This document shows positions 34,108-43,303 of a stretch of 64,000 bases of DNA, piece after piece. The notes under the pieces were generated by a model that was given only the letters and a program-made list of their open reading frames with translations, was not told the DNA's origin and did not search any database. Position numbers and translations under genes: made by a program. This DNA comes from Halomicrobium urmianum (GTDB lineage: Archaea > Halobacteriota > Halobacteria > Halobacteriales > Haloarculaceae). The stretch spans positions 124,001-188,000 of the forward strand of contig NZ_CP084091.1 in assembly GCF_020217425.1 (NCBI RefSeq), in the 5' to 3' direction. The first letter of the stretch is position 1; the number at the start of each line of letters is the position of its first letter.

Positions 34108-35634
34108 TCAGAACTGTTCACTTGGGGGAGCACCAGTTGCCAAGTAGTGTGCACCGATGAGATCGAGGCGGACTTCATTAAGTTCACGGGACCGACGATA
34201 CGTGTCTGAACTTAGTCTATCGAGAGCGACGACAGAGAAACGGACCTCGTCTCCATACTCGTTCTGTAGTTTAAATAGGCGACTCGATATCGATCCGGTC
34301 GTACCCACTTCTTGAACTGTTTGACTCCACCGCTCCCCCATTTGGTCCCCGCGCCACAGTCGAAACGCGTGTATCCCGCTACTGTCGATCATGTCTCGCT
34401 CGGAGAGCGGACGGCTCTCGGTCCAGCCGAGTCCCAACCAGTGTTGGGCGGTCACGTCACGCCAAGGCTGCCAGGACGGTACGGTATACGAGGACCGTTC
34501 TGCGATGTCCTTTAGTTCCTGATGCAACTCGCCGTAGGAACCGCTCACGTGCTCGGCAGGCTCTCGGTTCAATTGGACCATAGGAGTCCAGCCGATCTCC
34601 CGCCGACAAATAGCTACCAAAGTCGCCTCTATGGCCCGACGATGTCTCCGATTCGCCGATATCGGGGGTGTCGTGACAGAGACCTCCATCTTACCCCCCG
34701 CGATCTCAGTAATTTGCTGAAGGGGACTGGCAGCACCGTGTTTGTCTCCCGTCTGCCGACCCGATTCACTCACTCCGGCCGAGAGATCAAGCCCTACGCG
34801 CTGTCGAACGCCCCCATCTGAACCAGACTCCCCCACATACATCAGACCTGGGAGTTCTGAGTGTCGAACCCGGTAGAGGCCTGGGCGGCGTGGCAGTTCT
34901 TTACGGAGTGTCTTCGAGTCTCGAAGGTCGAACCATCTTGACCAATCGAGCCCCATCCACGTTGAGGCCTGGGGATCCGGTTCGAGTCGAGTGAGTGGTC
35001 CCGGGACGTCGAGCGTTCGTGTCTCAGCTGCACTCCGGCGCGTAGTCTTATCAACGGTGGCGAGTTCCGACCGAACGGTTGACTCGGGAAGCGAGAGTAT
35101 CCGGGCGATTGCGTCACTACCGGGGACGTACTGTGAGAGGATCCACGTCGTCGCCTGTCGATTCGTCAGTCTGCTCTTGTCCACCACCGCTACGATGTCG
35201 TCAATAGCGTCTACGGGAAACTCCGAACAGGAGACGACGAACCCATCCCCACTGCTCAGTTCTCGGTCTCCAATCACCTTTCCGACCTGCCGGTCGTGAG
35301 CGGTCGCAACGGCGTCTCGGCCAACTTCTGTGAGGCCGGTTTGACCGGCCACAGTGTCCCAACATCCGTCCGCCTCTGCTAACACGTACAACAACCCGTC
35401 GTCGCTTCGACCAACAGGAAGAGGGTCGAAGCCCGTGAAGAGCGTTTCAACGTCGATTACAGACGTACTTTGCACTTCTCGCAGACCCCTAGCGAGTGAA
35501 TCGGCCTCTACGTGATACTGGGCAGCGACGGCTTCAACGATATCGCTGGAGACGGGTACACCGACGAATGGGTCCCCGACGTAGGACGAGTTCGAATCCG
35601 GATCCAGAAATACTCGACACTCGTTCTCGTCCAT
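34108..35634 (-). CDS. HTH and GIY-YIG nuclease
   Basis: A 508-residue protein. An HTH-like segment lies at about 156-200 (SRLTNRQATTWILSQY; DAIARILSLPESTVRSELAT). The nuclease domain starts RPGLYRVRH (G252-Y254) and MYVGES (Y266-G268), followed by Arg at about 278, Glu336 in AIEATLV and Asn356 in VQLNREP, so all five positions expected of an active GIY-YIG nuclease are present. The C-terminal 150 residues repeat part of the pattern (HAFRLWRGD and following) and may be a second degenerate copy. It lies between the variant methyltransferase and the GHKL ATPase on the same strand and is the likely effector of that operon. Confidence 0.65.
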   Translation of the reverse strand: MDENECRVFLDPDSNSSYVGDPFVGVPVSSDIVEAVAAQYHVEADSLARGLREVQSTSVIDVETLFTGFDPLPVGRSDDGLLYVLAEADGCWDTVAGQTGLTEVGRDAVATAHDRQVGKVIGDRELSSGDGFVVSCSEFPVDAIDDIVAVVDKSRLTNRQATTWILSQYVPGSDAIARILSLPESTVRSELATVDKTTRRSAAETRTLDVPGPLTRLEPDPQASTWMGLDWSRWFDLRDSKTLRKELPRRPGLYRVRHSELPGLMYVGESGSDGGVRQRVGLDLSAGVSESGRQTGDKHGAASPLQQITEIAGGKMEVSVTTPPISANRRHRRAIEATLVAICRREIGWTPMVQLNREPAEHVSGSYGELHQELKDIAERSSYTVPSWQPWRDVTAQHWLGLGWTESRPLSERDMIDSSGIHAFRLWRGDQMGERWSQTVQEVGTTGSISSRLFKLQNEYGDEVRFSVVALDRLSSDTYRRSRELNEVRLDLIGAHYLATGAPPSEQF

Positions 35635-35700
35635 CAGACTGTACCCCTTACCGAACCCTGCGACCCACTTGTCCGTATCGGATTTCTCTGTGGTTGCAAA

Positions 35701-36474
35701 TCAGAACTCGTCCAACTGGCGATTGTCATCCTTTTTACGCTTGACGTCCATCCGCGCGTCGTAGTCGGAGTAGTCCACACGCCCATCCGAAATCCCTTGT
35801 TCGTCTTCGTACACCATCAACCACACTCGAACCAGGTAGTAGATGAACGGTGCAGGAATCGCATTCTTCGCTATGTGACTCTTCGGATACGGTCCTGGTG
35901 GGTAGTTTTTGACTGCCGCCCACCACTCTCTGGAGCGTTCTGAGAAGAAGAACGACGAGGTCTCGGCTTTCTCAGACGGTCCATCTGTCGTCAAGAGCCG
36001 CTTCTCACGTGGTGGCTGTGGAACCTCGAAGGAGGTCTCGAAAGCGCGCTTGTACTCGATTGGCATACCGAACATCCGTCCGTTCAGAACGACGGGATCG
36101 TCAAGCGGTGCGCGCGGAACGTTTTCGATGATGTGGTGATCACAGTACTTCTCCGCGAGCATCCGTGCGCTCGGGATCATGTTCTCGTGCTCGTCGGGTT
36201 CCCCCGAGATACTCGTCGTCGCCGCCCATCGTGAGCAGACTGGGTGGAACAGTCCGAGATCGAACGTAACGTCGTCCTTGATCGGGAGGTCCCACTCCTT
36301 GTCCTCGATGTGGGCGTCTGCTTTGATCGGCGTACTTTCGTTTGTGTCCTTGGGGTCGATTCCGACACGAATTACGTTCCCGAAGTCGCTGAGGACCTCT
36401 GATTCCGTCCCGTAGTCCGCGAAACAGTGGAGGATTAGTGGCTCTTCGCGTGCCGGTCCCCCATCCGAAGTCAT
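35701..36474 (-). CDS. compact variant C5 cytosine methyltransferase-like protein
   Basis: A 257-residue protein with the order of a C5 methyltransferase but variant motifs: motif I-like HCFADYGTESE (about 17-26), motif IV HPVCSRW with the catalytic Cys80 kept but the preceding Pro replaced, and motif VI ENVPRAPL (E117-V119). No clear motif VIII (QxRxR) or X (GNxxxP) is seen. It resembles short phage-encoded C5 methylases. It may methylate, bind or sense cytosine-modified DNA. It is the first gene of a minus-strand run leading to the GIY-YIG and GHKL genes (66 bp before the former). Confidence 0.6.
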   Translation of the reverse strand: MTSDGGPAREEPLILHCFADYGTESEVLSDFGNVIRVGIDPKDTNESTPIKADAHIEDKEWDLPIKDDVTFDLGLFHPVCSRWAATTSISGEPDEHENMIPSARMLAEKYCDHHIIENVPRAPLDDPVVLNGRMFGMPIEYKRAFETSFEVPQPPREKRLLTTDGPSEKAETSSFFFSERSREWWAAVKNYPPGPYPKSHIAKNAIPAPFIYYLVRVWLMVYEDEQGISDGRVDYSDYDARMDVKRKKDDNRQLDEF

Positions 36475-36826
36475 ACGGGATCACCTATCCCGTATTCAGA
36501 CCTCTGGGATCCGCTAAGAGAGCTCTCTGCAGAGTACATCTGTGTAGAGTCCGTGTAGAGTGTCACTGGTATGCGCTTAGAAGGTGGCCCAGTTTAAAGC
36601 CTCTATCTGAAAACGGTACTCAAGCATAGTCCGATTCACGCAGCTGTATTGAAGAAACCTCGTAAGGTGATGAGTTTCAGTAGGCGTGCTGGGTACATGG
36701 CATGTTTTCGGAAACACAAAACAAGTTGTTTCCTAAGGTGCCAGCGTTGGGACCTCCTACGGTCCGATATTCCGGCTCTCGGAAGAGATACGAGTATTCT
36801 TATGACTCTGCTTGCCACACCTATTC
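36475..36826. other. intergenic region between module A and two AT-rich genes
   Basis: Divergent promoter region of about 350 bp. No gene is seen. AGTATTCTTATG at about 36792-36803 lies roughly 28 nt before the ATG at 36827 and could be a TATA box for that gene. Confidence 0.4.
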
Positions 36827-37357
36827 ATGGTGTTTGGCCTACCTGACTCGGCGGTTCTAGGTGTGGTGGGTGTGGTGATCGGTGCAGTGCTTCAGCACGT
36901 AGGTGCGTTAGCGAACCTTCACCGGCAGCAGGCGGCCCAGGATCGGCGACTTCAATCGCAGGAACGGATCCGATTCAAAGTTGAATCGTTGGTTGAGCTC
37001 TTTCAGCAACTGGATACGACTCACCGGATTTTGAATGATAATTCGAATACGGCGTCAAACAGCCCCTCCTCAATCTCACAGCAGGATTTTATGAATGACA
37101 TCAAGCCGGCAGTAGATGAGTATCGGGATGTGATGCGGAAGAACCAGATCTATCTAACCGATGACCAGTATAATGATATGGAGGAGGCATTGGGACGGTT
37201 CCGCGAATCACTGAATTTCATTCAGTGGAAGATACAAAACCCAGGACGTAACCCACCTAATCACCGTCAGATGCCGTGGATTGGGTTTATGGACGCCTAT
37301 GAAGAGGCGACAGAAACGCTACGGGAGGAGATTAACGCACCGATTGAAGACGATTAA
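36827..37357 (+). CDS. membrane-anchored hypothetical protein
   Basis: A 176-residue protein with one N-terminal hydrophobic segment (SAVLGVVGVVIGAVLQHVGA) followed by a helical cytosolic part with coiled character (FKVESLVELFQQLDTTHRIL). The ATG at 36827 leaves the anchor at the very N-terminus. Codon use is AT-richer than in the flanking defence genes, suggesting separate acquisition. Position within a defence island makes an effector possible, but no motif supports one. Confidence 0.55.
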   Translation: MVFGLPDSAVLGVVGVVIGAVLQHVGALANLHRQQAAQDRRLQSQERIRFKVESLVELFQQLDTTHRILNDNSNTASNSPSSISQQDFMNDIKPAVDEYRDVMRKNQIYLTDDQYNDMEEALGRFRESLNFIQWKIQNPGRNPPNHRQMPWIGFMDAYEEATETLREEINAPIEDD

Positions 37358-37537
37358 GGGCTTGAATGTCCGGAAGATGAGCTAAAGAGATGGATCCGAC
37401 AAGGTGGATGATTAAAGGGGCTTTGGTGAACCTACCTCTGTATGCAAACACACGTACTATCAGTTGGTGTTTTGCCGGGACCCAATAAACTTCAGCGAGA
37501 ATATAGATTACAAAATGTATCTTCTTAACACGTACAC

Positions 37538-38272
37538 ATGAGTGATTTGGAACCATTACAACTTCAACAGCTCTTGGACCGGCGGGAGAGACTGCTACTC
37601 GAATATGAGGACTTGGAAGGAACTCAGATTGAGAATGACCTAGAACGGATCAACGATATGGTTTATGCCGTCATGCAGAACTGCGATGAGTTATATGAGC
37701 AGTTCAGCTGGTGGGACGAATTTGAGGGGTATGAGGGGACAACAGCTGAAGAAAGAAAAGACTTTGATCAGGAATACTCTCGGCTTTTCCACAATTGTGT
37801 GACTGCAATATACTCCCTCATTAACCATACCCAACGCTTCGTGAACAAGTACGGGGACGAATCCTTCCAAAACACGTATTCCTCAACGATAATGGATTAT
37901 GAGCTTTCGGAGCGCGCCCATTTTCTAACGCAGTTGCGTCACTACACCCAGAAACGGACCTTACCACCGTTACGCCGCTTTAGCCACTCACCTGGAGGCG
38001 ACGAAGACGATATTTATCGAGTTATCGTTCAAAAGGAAGACCTCTTAGAGTGGGATGGGTGGAACGCAACTGCACAAGAGTATATCACAGGACTGGATGA
38101 CAGAATTGATGTGACTGAACAGATTCTGGACTACCGAGAGGCCGTTGCAGACTTCTATGACTGGTTTGATGAGTATGCTAGGGACAAGTTCAAGACAGAC
38201 CTAGAGCTTTCAAACAAGATGTACAATGACATCATGAACTACGATCCTCGTTTACGCAGTTCTGATTGGTGA
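37538..38272 (+). CDS. hypothetical helical protein
   Basis: A 244-residue, Tyr- and acidic-rich helical protein. SERAHFLTQLRHYTQKRTLPPL resembles the 'LRxYxxHxxLP' segment of uncharacterised HEPN-like bacterial proteins, though the final His of that motif is Lys here. Codon use is AT-rich like its upstream neighbour at 36827, and both are on the plus strand, 180 bp apart. The function is unknown. Confidence 0.5.
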   Translation: MSDLEPLQLQQLLDRRERLLLEYEDLEGTQIENDLERINDMVYAVMQNCDELYEQFSWWDEFEGYEGTTAEERKDFDQEYSRLFHNCVTAIYSLINHTQRFVNKYGDESFQNTYSSTIMDYELSERAHFLTQLRHYTQKRTLPPLRRFSHSPGGDEDDIYRVIVQKEDLLEWDGWNATAQEYITGLDDRIDVTEQILDYREAVADFYDWFDEYARDKFKTDLELSNKMYNDIMNYDPRLRSSDW

Positions 38273-38413
38273 ATACATTCTCGCTATCTAGCATGCCCGT
38301 CCTATTAGTGGCTGAGCGTTTCAAAAGATCACTATGCCAATTTTAATTGACGTAAGCAGATCGGCCAAGAAACTCATTCTGTCCCGAGAACCATGGCTGG
38401 CGACTTTGTAGCG

Positions 38414-39049
38414 CTACGCCTGCTTTGCCGATTCTCGGAAGTAGATGCAATACTCGTTGGCGAAACACTGCTCACACAGCGGTTCAGTCTGACAGACCAG
38501 CGCACCGAAATCAAGCAGAGCGAGATTGTACAGACGGGCCTCGTCAGGTACTAGTCTCTGCGTGAACGCTAACTGATCAGCTTCTGTCTCTGGCCACGTG
38601 TCTCGAAATACCCGACTGTACACCCTCTCAACGTTCCTGTCGAGCACCGGCAACTGGTCACCACGGCCGAAGCACAACGTAGCGTTCGCTACGTACAGGC
38701 CCACTCGCGGAAGTTCGATAAGCGATTCTGGCTCGGTGGGGAGGTGATCGTGCGTCGTGGCAATCTGCTTCAGTGCCTCTGCTCGCATGTTTTGAAATCC
38801 GAGAGGCTCGATAGCTTCGACGAGTTCATCCTCACTCGTCTCCGCTATCTCGTCTAGCGTGGGGAATCGTTCTAGGAACTCCGGATAGACTGCTGCGACG
38901 TTGTCAGCCGGCGTCTGAGTCAGGAAGAACTCCGCTACGAACACCTCGTACAGGGTTCGATCAGGTTCACGCCACGGATACTCACGGAGGTTCTCCTCAC
39001 CCCATTCGAGCAGGTCTTCCCGAAACCGGCGCTCCGTCTCAGACGACAT
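38414..39049 (-). CDS. HhH-GPD mismatch DNA glycosylase, MIG-like, with 4Fe-4S cluster
   Basis: A 211-residue EndoIII/MutY-superfamily glycosylase. The hairpin-helix-hairpin LPRVGLYVAN is followed by the catalytic Asp137 in VLDRNVERV. At the position that is Lys in EndoIII and Ser in MutY it has Tyr119, as in the thymine-DNA mismatch glycosylase MIG of Methanothermobacter. Cys186, 192, 195 and 201 form the iron-sulphur site. MIG removes T from T:G pairs made by deamination of 5-methylcytosine and is encoded beside a C5 methylase, exactly as here: the methyltransferase stop is 10 bp upstream of this ATG. The longer frame to 39166 overlaps the methylase and was rejected. Confidence 0.8.
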   Translation of the reverse strand: MSSETERRFREDLLEWGEENLREYPWREPDRTLYEVFVAEFFLTQTPADNVAAVYPEFLERFPTLDEIAETSEDELVEAIEPLGFQNMRAEALKQIATTHDHLPTEPESLIELPRVGLYVANATLCFGRGDQLPVLDRNVERVYSRVFRDTWPETEADQLAFTQRLVPDEARLYNLALLDFGALVCQTEPLCEQCFANEYCIYFRESAKQA

Positions 39050-39059
39050 CAGTTCTCTC

Positions 39060-40175
39060 TCAGTCGTCGGCGACGGAGGACTCGACGGACGGCGCAGCAG
39101 CGCCGACGTGCGAGAGGATTGCCTGTCCCATGTACTCACCGAGTTTCGGAGGGACTGCGTTACCAATCATCCGGCCCAGATTCGACACGCCGACGTCCTC
39201 CCAATCGTCGTAGAAGTCGTAGTCTTCTGGGAACGTCTGAAGCAGAGCCCCTTCAAGGATCGAGAGTGCTCGGTTCTGGTCCGTATCGTAGTGTCCAAAG
39301 CGACCACTTCCGTAATTGTAGAACTGCGTCGTGATCGTCGGAGAGGGTTCGTCGGGCCGCATACGACTGTAGGGTGCCTTGTACGAGCGTCCGCTCGCCT
39401 TCCGGTGACAATCCGCGAGAAGGTGGTCGAGGCCTTCTTCTTCCCAGAGAGTCCAATCTCCACCGGGTTCCATGTTGTCTATACGCTCCAGATTCTTCTT
39501 TGAGAGAGAACGTGCTCTGTGTACGTCGTTCTCGTCACAGACTTCCCCTGCTTCGATTGGTGGTAGGTGATCAATCGTGTCTTTGACCGTCGGGTAGTCG
39601 TCCTCGTTCTGGATCGGGGGGTCGGGTAGAGAGAGGGGTCCCCGCTTGGATGCCATGACCACCCACCGCTTCCGCTTCTGTGGGATCTCGTATTCGGGAC
39701 AGTAGACGTTCTTGTTCTCGTCACTGTTGACGTGGTAACCTTGGGATTCGAGGCTCTGGATGAACGAGTCGTAGACGCCGTCCTCTTGTTTCACCTGGAG
39801 TACGTTCTCGGTGACCACCACGTCTGGTTCGACGTATTCTGCGATCCGGGATACCTCATTCAGCAGCCCCCACTTTTGATGGTCCTCATGATCTTTTTCC
39901 TTCGAGTGTCCCATCGTAGAGTACGGCTGGCAAGGCGCACACGCCGCGAGAACCTTTAGATCCGCATCCCACGGGTACATCTGTGCAATCGGTTCGGGGT
40001 CCTGTGCCAGCGCGTGGACGTCCGCTCTGACGTAGTCGCCGTCTATGTTCTGTTCGTACGGGTACTTACAGTCCGGGTCTTGATCGATCCCTGCGACGAC
40101 CGAGATGCCGGATTGCTGGAGGCCATAACTGAGCCCGCCGGCCCCACAGAACAGGTCCACTGCGGCTACCTTCAT
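39060..40175 (-). CDS. DNA (cytosine-5) methyltransferase, possible DrmMII
   Basis: A 371-residue C5 methyltransferase with a complete motif set: motif I VDLFCGAGGLSYG, motif IV APCQPYS (catalytic Cys82), motif VI ENV (123-125), motif VIII IPQKRKRWVV, and motif X GNAVPPKL. The target recognition region lies at about 200-300. Class 2 DISARM systems use such a methylase to mark host DNA; here it is 6.4 kb from drmC, so it may instead serve the adjacent GHKL modules, or both. It is divergent from module B (188 bp) and co-directional with the glycosylase. Confidence 0.85.
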   Translation of the reverse strand: MKVAAVDLFCGAGGLSYGLQQSGISVVAGIDQDPDCKYPYEQNIDGDYVRADVHALAQDPEPIAQMYPWDADLKVLAACAPCQPYSTMGHSKEKDHEDHQKWGLLNEVSRIAEYVEPDVVVTENVLQVKQEDGVYDSFIQSLESQGYHVNSDENKNVYCPEYEIPQKRKRWVVMASKRGPLSLPDPPIQNEDDYPTVKDTIDHLPPIEAGEVCDENDVHRARSLSKKNLERIDNMEPGGDWTLWEEEGLDHLLADCHRKASGRSYKAPYSRMRPDEPSPTITTQFYNYGSGRFGHYDTDQNRALSILEGALLQTFPEDYDFYDDWEDVGVSNLGRMIGNAVPPKLGEYMGQAILSHVGAAAPSVESSVADD

Positions 40176-40363
40176 AACCCTCTTTCCCGCGTATCATCAC
40201 ATAAGCGTTCGGCAAAGTCGTCGTCCCCACCTGCCACCGCGCGAACGTCCCCGGTGTCAGTCGGTTTTGACCTCTTCACACATCGTCTGTCGGAGCTCAT
40301 CGACGCGGAACAGTAATACTAACTAGGTGGTCATAGTTCCGTACGAACATACCGGTTTATAGC

Positions 40364-42262
40364 ATGGACCAGGAACAACTTCATATCAACGAAGCGGCCA
40401 AGTGGTTCTTCTTCAGTGGTGGGCCTGGAGCACCACGCTATGGCGACGATCCGACCAAACACGCCGTAGACCACGACTCTGAGGCGTTCGTCCGGGAGGT
40501 TCTTCAAAACGCGAACGATCAGGGCCTCTCGAACGGCGATCCAGTCGAAGTGACGTTCCGTTTCGTCACGCTCACTGGTGACGCTAAAGAGGAGTTTCTA
40601 GACGGACTCGGCTGGGACGATGGACTCGGTGAACGGATGCGAGCGGTCTCAAACACACACAATGGCCATCGCTACGAACGGGTCGTCGAACGAGTCAACG
40701 ACCCCGATGCCGAACTCCGCCTCCTCGTCGTCGAAGACAGAAACACGACCGGCTTAACCGGAACCTGGGACGAAGATTCGAACTATGCCGCGTTAGTACG
40801 GGACGAGCTTTACAGCAGCAAGCAGGACGACACTGCCGGCGGCTCGTACGGCCTGGGTAAGTCCGTACTATGGACGTTCTCGGGCGCTTCGACGGTCGTC
40901 TTCAACTCACACCTGGCTCACAGCGAGCGCGAAGACGATTCCCCGCGACTGATTGCCCGTTCTAAGTTCCCTACACACCAACTACCGGAGGAAGATACGA
41001 CGTACCAAGGTGCGGGGTGGCTCTGCCAGCCTATCGAGACGGACGATGGCCCGCGCCCCGAGTCTTTCTGGGGAGAGCGCGCGTCGCGGCTCGCGGAACA
41101 ACTGCACGTGGAACGGCCCGCAGTCAGCGGAACGAGCGCTATGGTCGTCGAGTTCCAAGACCCGACGCGAGACGAGCGACCAGACGTCGAAGACCTCGCA
41201 CAGGAGTTCGTTGAGGCCTCTGTCAAGTACTTCTGGCCAGCGATCTATCGGGGTGACCTCGAAATCACGGTCGAAACGCCCGACGAGACCCTGACGGCCG
41301 ACGTCGAGAGTGTCCCGGCGATTCGACCGTTCGTCGAGGCTTACGACGAGAGGACTACAGACGCTCAGACGTTGGTTGACCCCGGAGACGTTGCTGGACT
41401 CGACATCCCGGTTGATCTACCGCCTTGTGCCGATGGGACCGAGACTCCCGACGGCTCGGTACGGTTGTCGGCTCGCCTCGCATCCCCTGCGGACGACGAT
41501 ACGTACATGAATAACGTCGCGCTGTTCCGGGGTGCGGGAATGGTGGTCAAGTACTACGACCAGAGTCGTGTCGCCTACGGTGACCGGAACTTCTTCGGCG
41601 TACTAGCAGCCGGCGAAGCGCGGTCGGAAAGGTCCCCATCAGATAGTGATCGAGAGATCGACCGATTCCTGCGGTTCGCCGAACCGCCTGAGCACGACGA
41701 GTGGGAATCCACCGAGAACCTCCGCGAACAGTACCAGCGTGGATTCCGGACGGCACTCGACGACATGTTTGGAACGCTGCGTGACGGCCTTCGTCACCTA
41801 ATCTCGAAGGGAAGCAACGGCGACACCCTCTCCGACAACGTTCTGAACAGGTTCCCCATTCACGGGAGCGGAAATCCACGGTCCACGACATCACCTGCTG
41901 ACCCTGTCTTCGAGATCGATAGCTCGTCCCACTACGATGGCGACGCGTGGACAATCTCTGGTCGAGTCGAAGTACTTCCAGAGGAGTTCGATGGTTGGAG
42001 TGCCGACATCTCACTCACCGGAGTCGGTGAGGACGGATCCCGTTACGACGACATCCCTATCGACCACCTTGAGATCGAACAAGCGGACGTAACCGTGTCG
42101 TACGACGAGGGACGGGCTCATCTAGTCGCCGACGAAAACGTTCGAGAGATCTCGTTCACTGGTCGTTCTCATTCAGACGGTGACGCTGACTTAGTGCACG
42201 GTGACGTGGGTGCGACCCAATTAGAGATACTCGCGGAGTTGGAGACTCCGGAGGGGGACTAA
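40364..42262 (+). CDS. GHKL/MORC-like ATPase, module B first gene
   Basis: A 632-residue paralogue of the ATPase at 32080-33972, sharing long blocks (FVREVLQNAND, DDTAGGSYGLGKSVLW, KYFWPAIYRGDLEITVE). N box E45, N49, D52; G1-like EDRNTTGL (D125, N127, G130); G2 GGSYGLGKS (to K166). All residues needed for Bergerat-type ATP binding are present. The C-terminal domains differ more than the ATPase domains, suggesting different partners or targets. The ATG at 40364 follows TTTATAGC. It is divergent from the C5 methyltransferase, so the two units may be co-regulated. Confidence 0.75.
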   Translation: MDQEQLHINEAAKWFFFSGGPGAPRYGDDPTKHAVDHDSEAFVREVLQNANDQGLSNGDPVEVTFRFVTLTGDAKEEFLDGLGWDDGLGERMRAVSNTHNGHRYERVVERVNDPDAELRLLVVEDRNTTGLTGTWDEDSNYAALVRDELYSSKQDDTAGGSYGLGKSVLWTFSGASTVVFNSHLAHSEREDDSPRLIARSKFPTHQLPEEDTTYQGAGWLCQPIETDDGPRPESFWGERASRLAEQLHVERPAVSGTSAMVVEFQDPTRDERPDVEDLAQEFVEASVKYFWPAIYRGDLEITVETPDETLTADVESVPAIRPFVEAYDERTTDAQTLVDPGDVAGLDIPVDLPPCADGTETPDGSVRLSARLASPADDDTYMNNVALFRGAGMVVKYYDQSRVAYGDRNFFGVLAAGEARSERSPSDSDREIDRFLRFAEPPEHDEWESTENLREQYQRGFRTALDDMFGTLRDGLRHLISKGSNGDTLSDNVLNRFPIHGSGNPRSTTSPADPVFEIDSSSHYDGDAWTISGRVEVLPEEFDGWSADISLTGVGEDGSRYDDIPIDHLEIEQADVTVSYDEGRAHLVADENVREISFTGRSHSDGDADLVHGDVGATQLEILAELETPEGD

Positions 42263-42264
42263 GT

Positions 42265-43302
42265 GTGAGCCGACGTTCCCAACGACACCGTAGTACGGTA
42301 CTTCCGTTCAGCTACCGAGACGAAGGAGTCGAGTTTGAACTCGACTCCTTCGCTGTTGACCAGGGGAATCGAAAAGCGCTCGGCCTGAAGCCAGGGCAGA
42401 CCGAGATCAACCTCGCATCGGCATTGTCGTCTTCTGACAGCAGTGGCGATCCGGACTGGGAGACCCTCACTCTCGACGGGAAGCTTCGACTGCCCGAGGA
42501 GACGGTTCAGGCGGTCTTTCCACAAGATGAACGGGAACGCCTCCCTGCCAAACTCTACGTCACCATTCGCTGTCACGAAACGATCTACCGTGATCGGGTC
42601 GTCATCTCCGAGGCACCTACGACTCCAGGGGAATACGACGTAACGATAGAAGTCCCGAAGAGTACTGTCCGGGGCACGGTCGAACTTCGTCCGTATCTCG
42701 TTCGTACTGAATCTCGTCCGGGAGATGGTTCGAACGAGTACGCCGACCAGAAGAACTTCCGCGTCGCCAGTGGGACGCTGTACTACGTCGTCGTTGATGG
42801 ACCCCAAGACGACGAGCGAGCTGCAATTGACGGTGAGCAAGTGCGTTTCTCACAAAACGCTCACCTCCCGGATGGGAACAAGCTCTACTACCTCGACTTC
42901 CGGAACGAGAGTCGTCCTAAGTTGTGGATCAACTCCGATCATCCCCGTATTGCCGAGGTACTACAGAGTAGAGGATCTGTCGGGGCCGAGGCGCGGATGC
43001 GTGACGTGATACTCGACCAGGTGAGCTACGGTGTGTGGGTACAACTCCTTGTTCGTGCTAGGAGTGCTGTAGACGTAGAGGGCGAGGTCGAACACGAGTG
43101 GCAGGAGATGGTACTCCAGACGTTTGCTAGCAACCTCTACGAAACTAGCGACGTATCAGAAGCGACACACCGTCTCAAAGACGACCTCTCTGACCCGCAA
43201 ACCCTTCCCCACGTAATGCAGCGGATCGATAGCGAACTTCAGGAGTACATAGATCCACGAGAGCAGCTGATCCATCTCATGGAGGAGGGCCTCCAGATCT
43301 AA
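42265..43302 (+). CDS. beta-rich partner of GHKL ATPase, module B second gene
   Basis: A 345-residue paralogue of the protein at 31010-32080. Shared blocks are YYLDFRNESRPKLWINSDHP and MRDVILDQVSYGVWVQLLVR; the beta-rich middle (GEYDVTIEVPKSTVRGTVEL) also corresponds. It lacks the acidic N-terminal tail of copy A. GTG start two bases after the ATPase stop. No catalytic motif is recognised; a scaffold or DNA-binding role beside the ATPase is inferred from conserved linkage in both modules. Confidence 0.6.
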   Translation: MSRRSQRHRSTVLPFSYRDEGVEFELDSFAVDQGNRKALGLKPGQTEINLASALSSSDSSGDPDWETLTLDGKLRLPEETVQAVFPQDERERLPAKLYVTIRCHETIYRDRVVISEAPTTPGEYDVTIEVPKSTVRGTVELRPYLVRTESRPGDGSNEYADQKNFRVASGTLYYVVVDGPQDDERAAIDGEQVRFSQNAHLPDGNKLYYLDFRNESRPKLWINSDHPRIAEVLQSRGSVGAEARMRDVILDQVSYGVWVQLLVRARSAVDVEGEVEHEWQEMVLQTFASNLYETSDVSEATHRLKDDLSDPQTLPHVMQRIDSELQEYIDPREQLIHLMEEGLQI

Positions 43303-43303
43303 C

